NCBI RefSeq assembly: GCF_022539315.1
Contig: NC_066343.1
Span: 36,547,146 to 36,611,145, forward strand
DNA: 64,000 bases
Direction: 5' to 3'
DNA from: Serinus canaria
Taxonomy: Eukaryota; Chordata; Aves; Passeriformes; Fringillidae
Every line of letters begins with the position of its first letter. The stretch's first letter is position 1. The notes below the pieces were generated by a model that worked only from the letters and a program-made list of their open reading frames with translations, was not told the DNA's origin and searched no databases. The translations under genes were made by a program, and so were the position numbers. Shown one piece after another: positions 13,569-26,560 of the stretch.

Positions 13569-14197
13569 GTAAGTAGGTAAGACATAGTGCCAAAATGCGA
13601 CTTGAATAAGAATCAACTTGCTAGGTTACCTTACGTAAATTTCTGTGATTGTATTCCTGTTTTGAAAAACTTGCTTATGTATTCTATTTTTAAAAAGTAT
13701 TGTGAAAGCACCATATGTCAAAGAAGACAAACTGTTTTAAAAATTATTCGAGGATAAGGATTTCTTCACCTGAGTGGTTAGACAGTGTATTTATGCATGC
13801 AGACAAAGAATGATTTAAAGTAAAATTGGAGCACTAAAAGAAGAATTTTAAATCTGATTGTAGTTACACAGCCTTCTTGTTTTCTACCAAAAAAGAACAA
13901 TATGTTTTCCAACAAAAAAAGAAAAATATGTACACTACAAATTTAGTTTTATTTAAAAATAAGAGTTTTATTTAAAAATAACTTTGTACTTATTCAGAAT
14001 TAAACTGTTCTACAACAGATTCTTGAGAAAGCATAATAAAGTTTTAATCTAGAAACTTATTTTGGTTTTGTGTTGAAACTCAGGCTTTTAAATTGCCAGC
14101 TGTAGTGTTTTGATTTTGGTTGGCCACCAGGTGCACACCAAACTGTGCTCTCATACACCTTTGTCAGCAGAACAACTGGAAAGAAGGCAAGATAAAA

Positions 14198-14297
14198 AAA
14201 CATGTAGGGAAAAAAAAACAAAATAAAAGAGAAAGTTTAATTAAAAACAAAACAAAATAAAAACCTAGAACAAAAAACAAAAACAAAACAACAAAAC
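14198..14297. repeat. A-rich tract (AAAAC/AAAAT type)
   Basis: About 100 bases of A interrupted by C, T and G, resembling the decayed poly(A) tail of a retroposed sequence, but no retrocopy is recognised on its 5' side. Confidence 0.8.
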
Positions 14298-15109
14298 CAT
14301 GCTGGCATATGGGGGTGGGAATGTTGGAAAGACAGACTTGAGGCTGTGCCAGCACTGCTCTGCAGTAGCCAAAACACTGGTGTGTTATCAGCTCGTTTCT
14401 AGCTACCAATGCAAAGCACAGACCTGTGAGGGCTTCTCTGTGAAAATCCCGGCCAGACCAGTTAACAAAAACTGTAGCTTAGATTGGCAGCAAAGAATTC
14501 TCTTGGTCCCTGCTGTGCTTTCATCCCACCTTAATTCTCTTCATATCTTTGTATTTCCAATGAGAACTTCAGTTTGAATCATGGGGAAGGTTCAGTGGAT
14601 TTATATAAAGTAAATATGCTAAATATTACATGTTTTATCTCAAATTCAATGGCAATTGTAAATCTTCTATCCTTAATTTTGTCTCACACATGGTTTTTAA
14701 TTCTCTTTGCTTCTCAGGCATAAAATATGTAAGAAATGTTGAAATACAAAGAAGACATGAGATCTAAAGTCTTCACATTAATTCTTAACGTTAACTAAAT
14801 ACTCTCAAAATATTATACACTGGATATAGCAATTCTATATTTCAAGAATAAACAATACTGCATAGGCTAAACCAAACTACATAAATGAAAATGTTTCAAA
14901 ACTTCATGAATACTACATCAGCAGCAATATAAGAAGCATTTTTCCCTGAAAAAAATCTGAAATTCAAAGTAAGGTTTTTGTATAATTTGATAAATTTATG
15001 TTTAAGTGAAATATTTTTTTGAAAAAAAAAAATGAAATCTATTTGCAAGTTCTGATAAGGAATAGATAAAATCAAATAAGTGAATTCATACTACTTATGG
15101 CGATTGCCT

Positions 15110-15450
15110 GGCAGAGCTGATCTGTACCAACTCTGAGGCCAGCAGAGCAGCTGGCTGCTCCTCAGGAAGTGGACAATTCCCTACTGTACCCCCAGCAGGC
15201 TGGAGTGGATGTAAGAGTCAGAAATTTTTGGATTTTAATGAAAATTTCAATATTGTCTCTCACAGGATCCTTTTGGAGAAAATATCCAGCCCACAGCTGG
15301 ATAAATGCATCATGTGATGCATGAGCAACTTGGCCACAAGGGGTTATAGTGAATGGGACAGCATAATACTGGTGACCTGTCTCTAGTGGGATAGCATGGG
15401 GATTGATTTTATGGCCAATTTTCTTCAAGGTTTTAAAAAACTATTTAGAC
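15110..15450 (+). mobile_element. CR1-like LINE fragment, reverse-transcriptase region
   Basis: Translation in shifting frames recovers pieces of the CR1 reverse transcriptase: a decayed motif A (LDF, then NIVSH where AFDTVSH is usual), LLEKISSPQLDK, and then a VIVNG / PVSSGI stretch corresponding to the usual VIVNG / PVTSGVPQGS block. Stops and frame changes show it is an old, dead copy. Confidence 0.7.
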
Positions 15451-18400
15451 ACAGAAACCCAGAAGTTTATATATATACCATATATATATATAAAATGAGA
15501 AAAAGAGAGTGCTCATATAGTTGTAACAATAAGTAAAACAAAAGAAGACCTATTACCTTAAGTACTGCTTCTCTTACCAGTATGGACTGTGCTTCGTGCC
15601 ATCGTCTTGTCAGATCTTTCAGACTAAATTGTACCTTATGTGCATCTCTGGGGAAGTGTCTAAGAATACATGAGTATGCAAACACAAAAAGGAGAATTAA
15701 TTACTGGCAGTTGTGTGTTATTTTGAAGTATACCTGCGCATTTACAGATCTGGGTTAAAAATCTTGTTTTGATGGAGCAATAAAAATCAAAACTTTTTTT
15801 GGTTTGGTAAATCTTTTATCATTCACATTGCAGGAAGTATAACCATTCAAATTCTTTCATGATTTCTAAGCAAATATAACCCTTTAGTTTTCTCTTGCTC
15901 TTACTTAGATTCTTAGCTCAATTCAGTTGTGTAGTATTATAATCTTTAAAAAGCTTGTCTTTTTAAGTTGGCCTAATCTATCCATCTAGTTTATAGTGCT
16001 CTTTTGTGTTTCTAATCAAGACTTTAAAATTTTTTAATAATTATTGCTTTTGGTTTTATTAATTATATAAATCAATGAGAAAAGTAATCTAATTTTAATA
16101 CCATTTCAGAGAGCACCTCCATGAAACATTCTAGCAGTGATCAACAAACTACACAGTTTGTAGGGAGTACAGCTAGAAGAATTCCTCTACATTTTCTTTT
16201 TTTATCCTGAACAAAACATTTTAGGCATGTTTTTTAAATAATTAATTATTTAATTAATTAGTTCATTAATTTTACTCTAATGTTAACTCTACCTCCTTCA
16301 GCACCATAGTGCTGAAATAAAGTCTTTATCAATGTGCTCCAATATTTTTATTTCAGAGTGTATTTACTCACAGTTATATTTTGTCAAGTGTGTAAGCCCT
16401 CATTCCTTTCTGTTAGCTTTTATGTATTTCACACTTAAGTGTTCTCCATTTAAGGTGCCCCAGGTGGCCTTTGAGATTTGAAAAATATACAGAACAGAAA
16501 ACAAACCAAAAAACTCTATAAAATTCAAGGGCTGTCATTTCTATACTTGAACTACTGTTAATGTTACTTAAAGTGTAGTATAAATTTTAGACACAATAGA
16601 ATTGGACACCTAGGGAATATGTGAATAGCTGAAAATTTCAGCCTCGATCAATATGTCAAACTTAAGGACATTTTTTCAGCTCCAGTACTAAATGGACATG
16701 AGATGCAAAACTAGGTGAACTCCCTTTCCAAAAATCAAAATAGGTTTTTATTTCCACTTCGTCCTTCCCAAGTGTCTTTAGTAAGCCTTCAGCACATAAT
16801 GTTTTTTGAATCTCTCAAACTCTATTTGAGGTAATAAATAAATAAATAAGATAATTAAATTGCATTCTGATGGAGGTTCAGAAGAATGTCTGTTCCTCTC
16901 AGAAAACTGACACAAAGGCTTTTTGTATTCATTCAAAGCTTGCAGTATTCATTGTAAAATCCTCCTGATATAAAGTTCCACAATTCTAATTATCAAGGGT
17001 CCCTATATTATAGGATACCAAAAATAAAAAGAAAATCCCTTATCCCCCAAATATGGGACTTTATTCATAAAAACTGCTTCAAAGTAAGAACAGATTTGAA
17101 CTTGACTCCGAGTATTACAAATACCTAATTCAAGCCTTGCTATATGTATTCTAGATCCATATGTGTGAACATTATTCTACAGACAAGAAATGCTGACCTC
17201 CTTTTGTTACAGTTTCTGAATATGGGGTACTGAGGGTAGAAACTTCACTTATTAAAAATGGGGTTGAACACTGTCAAGGGCCAGAGATAAATCAGCTAAA
17301 TTGTTGGATTTATTACTGCTTCATAATTACTGGATTATTTGAGATGATTGTGTAAAATCTGTTCACATAATTAAGCAAATAATTACTGACTTATGAATTA
17401 ATGCCTCACATTTCTCCATGTAAAGCATCTTAATGAAGCCAATTTAATTTTTCTGTCTGATGGAAACCAGTACTAGTAACCAAAATCTTCAGGGATCAGG
17501 ACTCAAACACCTTTCACTGTTTCAGTAAATTTTTTTTACAAAAATTCTAGACTGTTTACATGGTTGACACCCATTTTGTAACTGAGTTTAAGTTTCACTG
17601 CCAATGTAACTGCTTACAAATCCCTTATAAAAATTAAGCCCTTACTGGAAATGTTGGTCCTGCTTATCTAGGAAACATTTCAATTTTCTTTAGAAAACCA
17701 GATTTTGGTTGTGGCACAAGTGAAGAAAGCTTTAAGAAACCCCAGAGTAGCAGAACAATTTTTGAAGAAGGAAAGATATGTTACCAACCATAAAACATGC
17801 AATGATCATGTGATGTGAATAATACAAAAATAATGCAGTCTTGGGATTGACACAGAAAAGATGTTATATTATTTACTGTAAGTCTTTTGCCTCTCTTTCC
17901 TTTTTGGATTCAGCTATCTTCCCAGGAGGCAGCTGTAAACCTGTGAAGAGCACTGCAGCCTTACTGGCTATAGAATTACAATAAGAGGCACAGGAGAATA
18001 TTCACAATATAAACCAGACAGCTGAGTCAAATATGAGCTGTTATAAGTCTTGCTCTCAATTTTTTATTAAGTTTTCTGTCTTTCTACTATTTAACATTTC
18101 AAAGTCATTGCAATATATTCTAGGCAAAAGAATACTGGAAAATGCTTCATGACAGCAAAGTCATAGTTTATTCCATATCTTAAGGGGACACCACCACTGC
18201 TATTACAAAGTCATATAGATTACAAAAATAATCTATGGTGACTAACACATCTGGGGCATACTTTGTCTTTTTAATTTACTTCAGAGATATGTAAAAAAAT
18301 TTAACAACTTCTCAGCTAATTTTTATTTTATTTTGCCATGCTTACATATGTGCAGCCCCTCATGCAACATAATGTCCCTTATGGAACCAAAATTACTATA

Positions 18401-19301
18401 CAGTTTCAAATTTTGTGAGTTTTTTCTGCATGTTTAGGCTCAATAGACAATGAGCTACCTGGAATTGCATGGTCAGGCGCAGAAATTTGGAAATTTCATT
18501 TTCTACTTTTCATCTTTCAGCAAAGAGCAGATGTGAATATATGATGACCCCAAGGACAATTTCAAAGCTTTTATAAGCTACTAAAATCAGAATCTAAACA
18601 AAGTTTATTTGGCATATTACATTTTCAGTAGTGGATTATACATATAAACAATCAATATTCAAGTGCACTAAATAAGACATTATTCCCAGGAAATCTCTGA
18701 GGTTAAAAAAAACTCCAAAACTTCAGTGTTACTGTTTCAAATTCAAAATTCCTCAAGGTAAAAAATCTTGAGAAGACCTTGAATGTAAAAATAATTTTGT
18801 ACTTTCAAAAGCTTCATCCATGTGTGTATGTACATAGGGCAGCAAAAACCAGGTAGTTGAATAAAATTCATCTTGATGAATCTGCAGCTGGATGTTAGAC
18901 TTCTGTATACCCATGTATTTAGTGGAGATTTTTTGCTTCTACAGAGAAGCAATAAGAATGCTAACACAAGCCAACCTAGCAAACACCTTGCATTCAATTG
19001 ACTAAATGTATTCATTTGTTTTAGATTGTGAGACTGATTATATAAAGAAAATACATGCATTGCCCTAAATTACATTCATAAACAATTTTTCACCTACATG
19101 ACCAGAATAAAATAAAAAAAGAATTAAATCAAATATGGTTCCATTTTTTAAATTTGATAACTGCTGTTTCTGCATTCTCTGATAATCTATATGGTTATGG
19201 AAACAAGGACAGAAAGGAAAAATCTTAAAGGGGTAATTTAAAAGTTTTACAAGTATTTGGGGTATCTAGTTAATCTATATTCTATAAGGGACATTTGTTT
19301 T

Positions 19302-19303
<2 letters not shown>

Positions 19304-19383
<80 letters not shown>

Positions 19384-19396
19384 GTAGTAGTAGTAG
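19304..19396. repeat. (AAT)n microsatellite with (AGT)n end
   Basis: About 26 tandem copies of the triplet, uninterrupted, followed by four TAG triplets. The minus-strand poly-leucine frame over it is an artefact. A shorter AAT run is at 20222-20235. Confidence 0.97.
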
Positions 19397-20501
19397 ATAA
19401 AGATACCATGAGAGTCTTTTTTTTTGTGGCTCAGATTTGGTAGATCTCTGGTCTAACTTGACCACATAATTTTGCTCCAGTTTGCAAATGAATTAAATGA
19501 AAAATATTCCCCAAATCTATCTGACTTTAAATTTTACCAGCAGCACTCAGATTCACCTGATTTAGTTAGTTCTGTTTAAAGAGCAGGGACAAGATTTTGA
19601 TGCTGAAATTAGCATAGGCCCGTCTGGGGAAGGACCACAGTGGGTCAAAACTGATAATATGTTGGCAAGGAGTATGACACATGCCATGCTCCTCTACTCT
19701 GGATTTAAAATCTGATGAGATTACACAGGGTGGTTACACACAGTTTCCCAGTGGTGACTATCTACCTCTCTTTTGCTTTTTCTCTGTTTCTCTTTCCCTT
19801 TTTTTTCTTACCTTCTGCTTCTTGAAATACATTACAAGCCAGACCAAAAAATCCAGTCAATGCCTGGCTAAGTGCATTATTCATTCTTGTTATTCTAAAG
19901 TTTGCTAAGTAAAAGTTTTCCAGGTTCATTATTCTGTGTGGATATATTAAAGTTTGCAAATAAAAATTTTTTGGTTTGACCTTATTAGATTTTTATAATT
20001 TCTCCTGCACACTACCCAGAATAAAACTTTCCCTGCAGAGAACAATGGGCATTATTACAGGCTTTTCCTCCAAAAGCCTATCAACAACTACACAGGAACT
20101 GCACACACATCTGATTGCTTGTGCTGACACTTGCAAATTATTACCTATCACTTTTTAAGTATAGTGACACTAAAGTCACTATATTATAAAGAGGATTATT
20201 ACAAAAAATTCATCATCCATATAATAATAATAATAGTATGGTCCAAAATACAACTGAAGTCTCAAAAGAAGGATATTATCATTGGTGCTTTCTGAATTGC
20301 TTGAAGCACACTACTTGAGATTTGGGAAAGGAAAAATAAACTCAATATAACCCCTAGAACAAACATATCTAAAACTAGCCACACTCACTATCTTCCTGTT
20401 TTGATTAACTGTTAATAAAAAATAATGTTTCACACCTCTTTTGGAGTGATTCAGAGGTGTTAGCAATAGGTAAGGCTTTATAAGGGGAAGGCCTGGTAAC
20501 A

Positions 20502-20772
20502 TGTCTCAGGTCTGTTACTTAGGCTAAGTAGAAGGAAGCTATGGGAGAGTGACTCAGCTGGAACAGGGGTAGAGAAAGGTGAGAGATGTGAGAGATGAGC
20601 TGCATGACTGTCGCGTGTCCACATTGTGGTGTACAGTGGTTGGTCGACTTGGGCTTGTTGTGCCTAATGTAAACTGATTACCAGCTAACTGCTCAAAAAG
20701 GCCAGGTTTTTGGCAGTAAAGAGCGCTCTCTTGCACCTGCCTGGGGTCCCTATGTTGCTCATTATAGCAACA
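20502..20772 (+). mobile_element. Candidate short LTR related to the one at 30630
   Basis: Begins TGTCTC and ends AGCAACA. Its last 60 bases share CTCTCTTGCACC and the general layout of the R/U5 part of the LTR at 30630-30962, with AGTAAA in place of AATAAA. No target duplication is visible. Ends are tentative. Confidence 0.4.
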
Positions 20773-22303
20773 CAGAAGATTCTCATAGTGACAATTTTTA
20801 TTGCTACTCTGTGTGGTCTAATATTTTAGTTCAATAGCAAGAGGAAACTTCAGTTGTGTTTTTTCCTTCAGAAACTATGTTAGCAGAATACAGAACTCTT
20901 AATTAAATGTACTTCTGTTTCTCAGCCTTGAATTCTCTGAATTGTTGTCTCCCTCTGTAAGCAATTGTGAAACTACTACTGGCTCTTTGAGTTATTGAAG
21001 ACAAACACTGTTAACTCAGTCTTAAGTCAGCAGTATCAATGGAGAAACTCTGAGAAAAATTGCAGCGATTTGTTGGTGAACTAATTTGGCAATGACAGCT
21101 ACTTACAGGTCTCACATCCATTTTGTTTAAAATTCATTAGAGCTGTAATAGCTCAGAGAGCAATATATATCCAAACAAACTCAGAAAAATAAAAACTCTT
21201 TTAAGTATCTTAACCGAATCTCCACTTCAGTAATAAGACACTACCAAACAAATATTCAGATGACTGCCACACTTCAAATCTAGTACATCTAGATACAGAT
21301 TCATTTTCAGGGAAAGGGAAACTAGTGGTTTTTTACAGTTAGTATCTCACTTCAATATAATGGCTCTCCTTGCTTCATCTGTGCATTACAGAACATGTTC
21401 TGAGTCTGCTCTGGTGGTAAATCATTCTTAAATAATCTGAGTGCCTAAAATGTTGAAGTGCAAAATGTTCTTTCTGAAGAATTAAACCACACAAATCTTC
21501 AGGTTTAAGAACAAAACCAGAATTTTCCTCCCTCCACTAAAAGCCTAGAATGATTACTCTTAAGTCCAATTAGGTGCCAGCTTTAAAATTACTTCTCATA
21601 AAATTCTGCTTTAATAGATATTACATTCTATAGCACAAAATATAGGAAATAAAGGAAAAAAGACATTACTTACATTTAGTATTTAAACAAAAGACTGGAA
21701 ACAATGATAACTAGAAATGAAATATAATTAGTACTTTTACAAAAGAATGACTGAATGGAGCTGTAAAAAACACTTAAATTTTCTAATATCGACCAAGCCA
21801 TTCCTTGACTTGACTAATCTCTTTTAAATTAGTATTATAGATCAGTCAGATGCACATACTGAAATCCAGCACATTCCTCAATGCTGGTCTCAGCATAGTT
21901 TATGTTGAATCTTTAATATTCTGTTGCCTTTACAACATGGAAAACATTCGTTACTGAAAATTTTTAATGCTTTTTTGATTTCTTGAAATTTTGCTTGAAA
22001 TATCCGAATCCTGATGTCCATAATTTGAAAATATAATGGATCAGCTACTTTGAATGAAGACAAGGTAACTCCTTTACAGCTTCTGAGTAAATGTTCCCAG
22101 TTTCAGCTCTGAATATAATGCTGCAAAGCTTTACACAGCATTTCACCTACAGTTATACCATTTTAACTTTACTTACACTTTATATATAAAGACCTATAAA
22201 TCCTAACCTATATGGAATGTTCTCTCATTTCATTTGTGTCTTGCTTACTGTTAAATACCTTTTTGAAAAGATCTCAAATGTATTTCCTGCCATTTTTTCA
22301 CAT

Positions 22304-22368
22304 CATTATTATTATGTCACCATAATGTTGAATATATTATTATTATGTCACCAATAATGTTGAATACA
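22304..22368. repeat. Tandem duplication, about 32-bp unit
   Basis: ATTATTATTATGTCACC followed by (A)ATAATGTTGAATA occurs twice in a row, with a one-base length difference. Confidence 0.9.
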
Positions 22369-22848
22369 TAAAACAGAAAATAAAGAGAAATTTTTAAATA
22401 TCACGCTTTTTTAGTAAAGCAGCTAAAAAACTCTTAGACACTCTAAGAAACTATTCATACTCTAAATTTCAGATTAAAAACAATTTGAGAAATACATATC
22501 TGGGAAGAGCTCTTCCATTTCTTCATGCTTTTTTGGGCTTGTCAATGACCTTGTGATTTCTGAAACCTACAATTTTTGAGCATCTGTAGAACCAACCATG
22601 TAAATAATGTGGAGAACAAAGCAAAAACCAGTGGAAAGAAACTAGCAGTGTATTTTTGAATCAGTACTTATATAGCACTAGAAATAAAATATAAAAAGAC
22701 TATAGGATGTTGTAATATAGGGTATAATTTCTCAAATTCTTGAATAGAGAAGAACTAAGAAGTGCCTTTTTATTTTAAAACATTTAAAGTTACAATTTCA
22801 ACTTACAACTTTTTTTCCTCCTTAAAAATTTAAAACAAATATACTTTT

Positions 22849-22928
22849 CATGTGTATTAAACAAATGACACTGTAACTATCTAAAGATCATGTGTATTAA
22901 ACAAATGACACTGTAACTATCTAAGGAC
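22849..22928. repeat. Tandem duplication, 40-bp unit, two copies
   Basis: CATGTGTATTAAACAAATGA and the following 20 bases are repeated directly; the two copies (22849-22888, 22889-22928) differ at two positions near their ends, implying a fairly recent event. Confidence 0.95.
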
Positions 22929-24709
22929 CATTAGTACATGATACAAAAGTACAAGCTTTGGGGGACTATGCAGATTAAGAGAATTTGACTATTTTAATTT
23001 GTGAAAGGATTCTCTTTGGTAATTGTGAAGGGAACATGCCTGGATGTATTTATTTCACTGGATGTGCAGAAGCAGTTCCATCAGGCATACTTTAATACTC
23101 AATAGAGATATCTATAAAAATAAATGTTAAAGCTGCCATAGAAACAATTTCTAGGCTATAAGTCCTGGGAATTGCAACGTCACTTCAGAGGGAAGCTCCA
23201 GGAGATTCTCAAATGGTACAAGGAACATTAGCCAGCTGTATTTATCTTCCCTCTATAAAAACAACAGTAATTGTATATGTAGATATAATCAAGCTAATAT
23301 TTATATTTTACCCATCATCCAGTTGTTTTTTTTTTCTCACAGACTGATCTGGACTCTGAATTAAAGCACTATACATACCATTCATTCCAACTCAAGAATG
23401 CAGAAATTCCCAGCACATTTTATTAATTTTAGTGAATTACTTTCATTTATTAAAATTGAAACAGTGCACAATCAGTCATTCAATAAAGAAAATACTAAAC
23501 AGTACTGCAAATTTCAGAATAAAAATCAGTAGTTTGCATAAAAGAGTCCCTGTACTCTAATTTAACATGGCTACAGATGTTTTTTCTGGTTTGTATGGGT
23601 TCAGTCTGGAAGTCTAGCAAAATTTACTGGGACAGCAATTTTTCCTGTAAAATGAAACTACTTATACACCCACAGAGGCATCTGATTAGAGTACCTTAAA
23701 CAATGTTTGCCTATATTGTTTGGCCATATGACCTTCATATTGTAATAAAAATAATGAATAACATTACTGGCCAAATTTTATTGCTCTCCATGTATAGAAA
23801 TCATTCTCCTTACATGACAGGCTACAGCATGTTGATTAAGTTTTCATCAAAGCTTCAGGAGTATCGTGTCGTTGAAATCAGCTTTTCATTTCATTTGTCT
23901 AATTTCAATCTCTTAGTTTCATTTACCTGTAGTAAACTATTGATTTCTTTGACCGTGCCCACCATGTTGCAGATTAAAAAATATTTCAGAAGGTACTCCT
24001 AAACTTTTTTATTCCCTATCAATTATCTATTTGTTGAGTTATGTCTGCATAAACTATTGATATACCTTTGCTGTTGTGACTGCAGCTCAAGTGGATTACA
24101 CTCAACACAGCTATAATCTATCTGACTACTCCCAGAAGCAGAACTGCCTTTGCAAGGACATCCACTATTGAATGCAGAGGCTGCAATTTCATTCCTCTCA
24201 TTAAGCAAACTAGTGAAGCTAAAGCTAGATCAGTTATCAATACAGGTGTTGCAATCACACCTCTGGATTTCATTGCAAATTTAGCCTGCAGAACTGCAGT
24301 TGGCTATGAGGAAATCCAATACAGGAGTGAAACAAGGTCTAAGAAAGAAAATAACTAGAGTAAGGAAACTCTTCACTGGAAAATAAGGCTTTTGTGAAAT
24401 CAACCCTTACATTGCTGAGAAAAAAATAAGGACTCTTGATTAAAATCAAGCAAAATATTGAAGTCATTGATCATTTAAAATCATGAAAGAACAGACATTC
24501 TGAAAGAAATAGTAAGTTTGTGGCTATTAATCCAATCTAATTGCAATAATTATGTTTTACTTGACATTTTGCTTGCCTTCAAACTAGTTTGTGTTCTTAT
24601 CAAGCTCGTCTTGCTAATTAATGTGGAACCAGCTATTAACTCTCCTCTTTATTACAGGTCAATAGATTATGTGGGCACCTGATCCTAATATGATATGTTG
24701 CCATTGCAG

Positions 24710-24774
24710 TGAAGAGGGCGAAGTAGTTTGTGACAAGAAAAGTAAAATCAGTAAAAATCTTCCCTCACTTCCAG
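24710..24774 (+). CDS. Candidate internal exon linking the upstream and 3' exon groups
   Basis: The acceptor after TTGCCATTGCAG and the donor CCAG|GTGGCA bound 21 open codons beginning EEGEVVCDKKSK. Phase 1/1 is exactly what is needed between the exon ending at 13568 and the one starting at 32175. The signals are only moderate. An alternative reading is a first coding exon using the ATG at 24668, which begins MWAPDPNMICCHCSEEGEV. The evidence is mainly phase fit, so this is a weak call. Confidence 0.3.
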
Positions 24775-26069
24775 GTGGCAGTTTGAATTCCATTTAGGTT
24801 GCATTGCTTCCATCAAATATGGCCATGAGAAACAGAGTAACAGTAAAGGTTTTTCATGTATGTCCAAAAGATTCCAGATCTACACATGGAAGGTGGTGTA
24901 AATTCATAAAATAAGGTATCAATAAATATGCAAAGAAATTCCAGTATTTCAGTATTTTCTTATAGATATGCTCCTGGGCTCATCACTTTGAAACATCTGG
25001 CTGTTTTGAAAGACATGAGTAAATCAACAAATAAATAAATTGCTCTATTTTCTACAACCATCTTCTTATCATCTTTAGATAACTGTGAAACCTCTTCTAG
25101 AATAGAACTGAAATTTCTATCTTATCAATTCTTGTCTCATCACACAACATTTTGTATCTATATTTTAGTCAGAAATAGATTTTTGTCCTGGTATGTATAT
25201 CTTGGTTTGTATATTCCATATATATATATGTATATATATGGAATTTGAGCAAATCACTGTGTGTTGACAGATATCCACATTTTTCTAATTACTTATTGTC
25301 TGTTCTAAAATACGACAATGGGAATTGCATTTATATGGGAAAAACTTAAATGCTTTTGTCATAATGTATGCAAATTTCATAATGTTTGTGGAAATGTGAA
25401 GACTGACCTGTAAAGATTTTGTAGTTCATTGAGCTAAATATGAATCATCTTAAGCTACATATCTAAAAATTTAGTTAAGCATTAGCTGTTTTCTTATGTT
25501 CTTCCCCATAGTCCAGTTTTTACCCTCATTCTTTTCTTTTTTGTATGCACAAAGTTGTTACTGAATACATCCAGTGCAGGTGGCAAATTATATATTATTT
25601 ATAGAGACAAAAGAAATTATTGTCCTGGTTCTTTTCTGTCATTTATGCTTACACTATTCAGAGCAATTCTCTTAAATTTAATGTTCACATAAGGCAAAAT
25701 ACTTTTTTAGAGGGAAAGTTTACAGAAGATTTTTTTTTTGCATTCAAAAACATATGGCATTCTTCAGTATTCCTGTAACTAGTTGGTACTAGATATTCCA
25801 AGGTTAATATAAAATGAGCTCATATACTGAACTGCACAGCTGATATCTATTTATTTACATATTTCTTTCTACAAGTTTTGTATTTGTTAGTGCTGCTTTC
25901 AATGAGTAGACATAGCAAATGGACTTCAGCTTACAGCAAATTTTAGCCTGGGTCAAATAATATCAGTAAAAAAGCATTTATATTAATATTTTGGTTACAG
26001 CTTTGTCTTAGGTAGAGATATCTATAAAAATAAATGTAGATAAAGCATGAATTCTATTGTCATCTTCGT

Positions 26070-26560
26070 AAGCTCTTAAAAGGGGTGGGGGAGTGATCCG
26101 TATCTCATCCTTGACACATCCTTGATAACTCCCTCCAGGAGTTAGGTCTGTAAATGTGCCATTGAGTCTTACTGCATGATTCATAAAATTACATCATCCC
26201 ATTTGGAGACTCTCTGTCCTGCAGGAGGAAACAAGTATTCCTACCTGAATATAATCTGAGGTTTTGGAATACCAGAGCAGCCTTACCTACTGCATTCCCA
26301 GAGGACAAGAGCTACACTGGACCTTTAGAGGAAAACCAGACCCTAAAATAGGATCACCACTTCAACAGAGCCACATCTATCATTCCAACAAGACTGCAGC
26401 CACCATTTAATCACATTGCTACCACCACCCTGATCAACAGAGCATCAGGTTGTGTCCTGACTCTGTCAGTTTAAGCCAGTCTTTCTGTATTAGTACCGTT
26501 ATTTTAATCTTCCTATTAAATTGTAGTTCTGACCTTGAATCTCCCATTGGTTTGCTTTCA
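26070..26560 (+). mobile_element. Possible old interspersed repeat (LTR-like)
   Basis: A moderately GC-rich block with few CpG and a late ATTAAA (26515), from GGGGTGGGGGAG to TTTGCTTTCAGACTAG. The composition and layout resemble a decayed LTR, and parts look familiar from other bird sequence, but no ends or duplication can be shown. Confidence 0.25.

Larger units (their letters stand above)
13569..19303. other. Intron-like AT-rich DNA
   Basis: Apart from the A-rich tract and the CR1 RT fragment, nothing is recognised. An exon-like piece starts at 16115. Confidence 0.5.

Noticed and set aside
19247..19465. Poly-leucine peptide
   Set aside because: Translation of the (AAT)n microsatellite.
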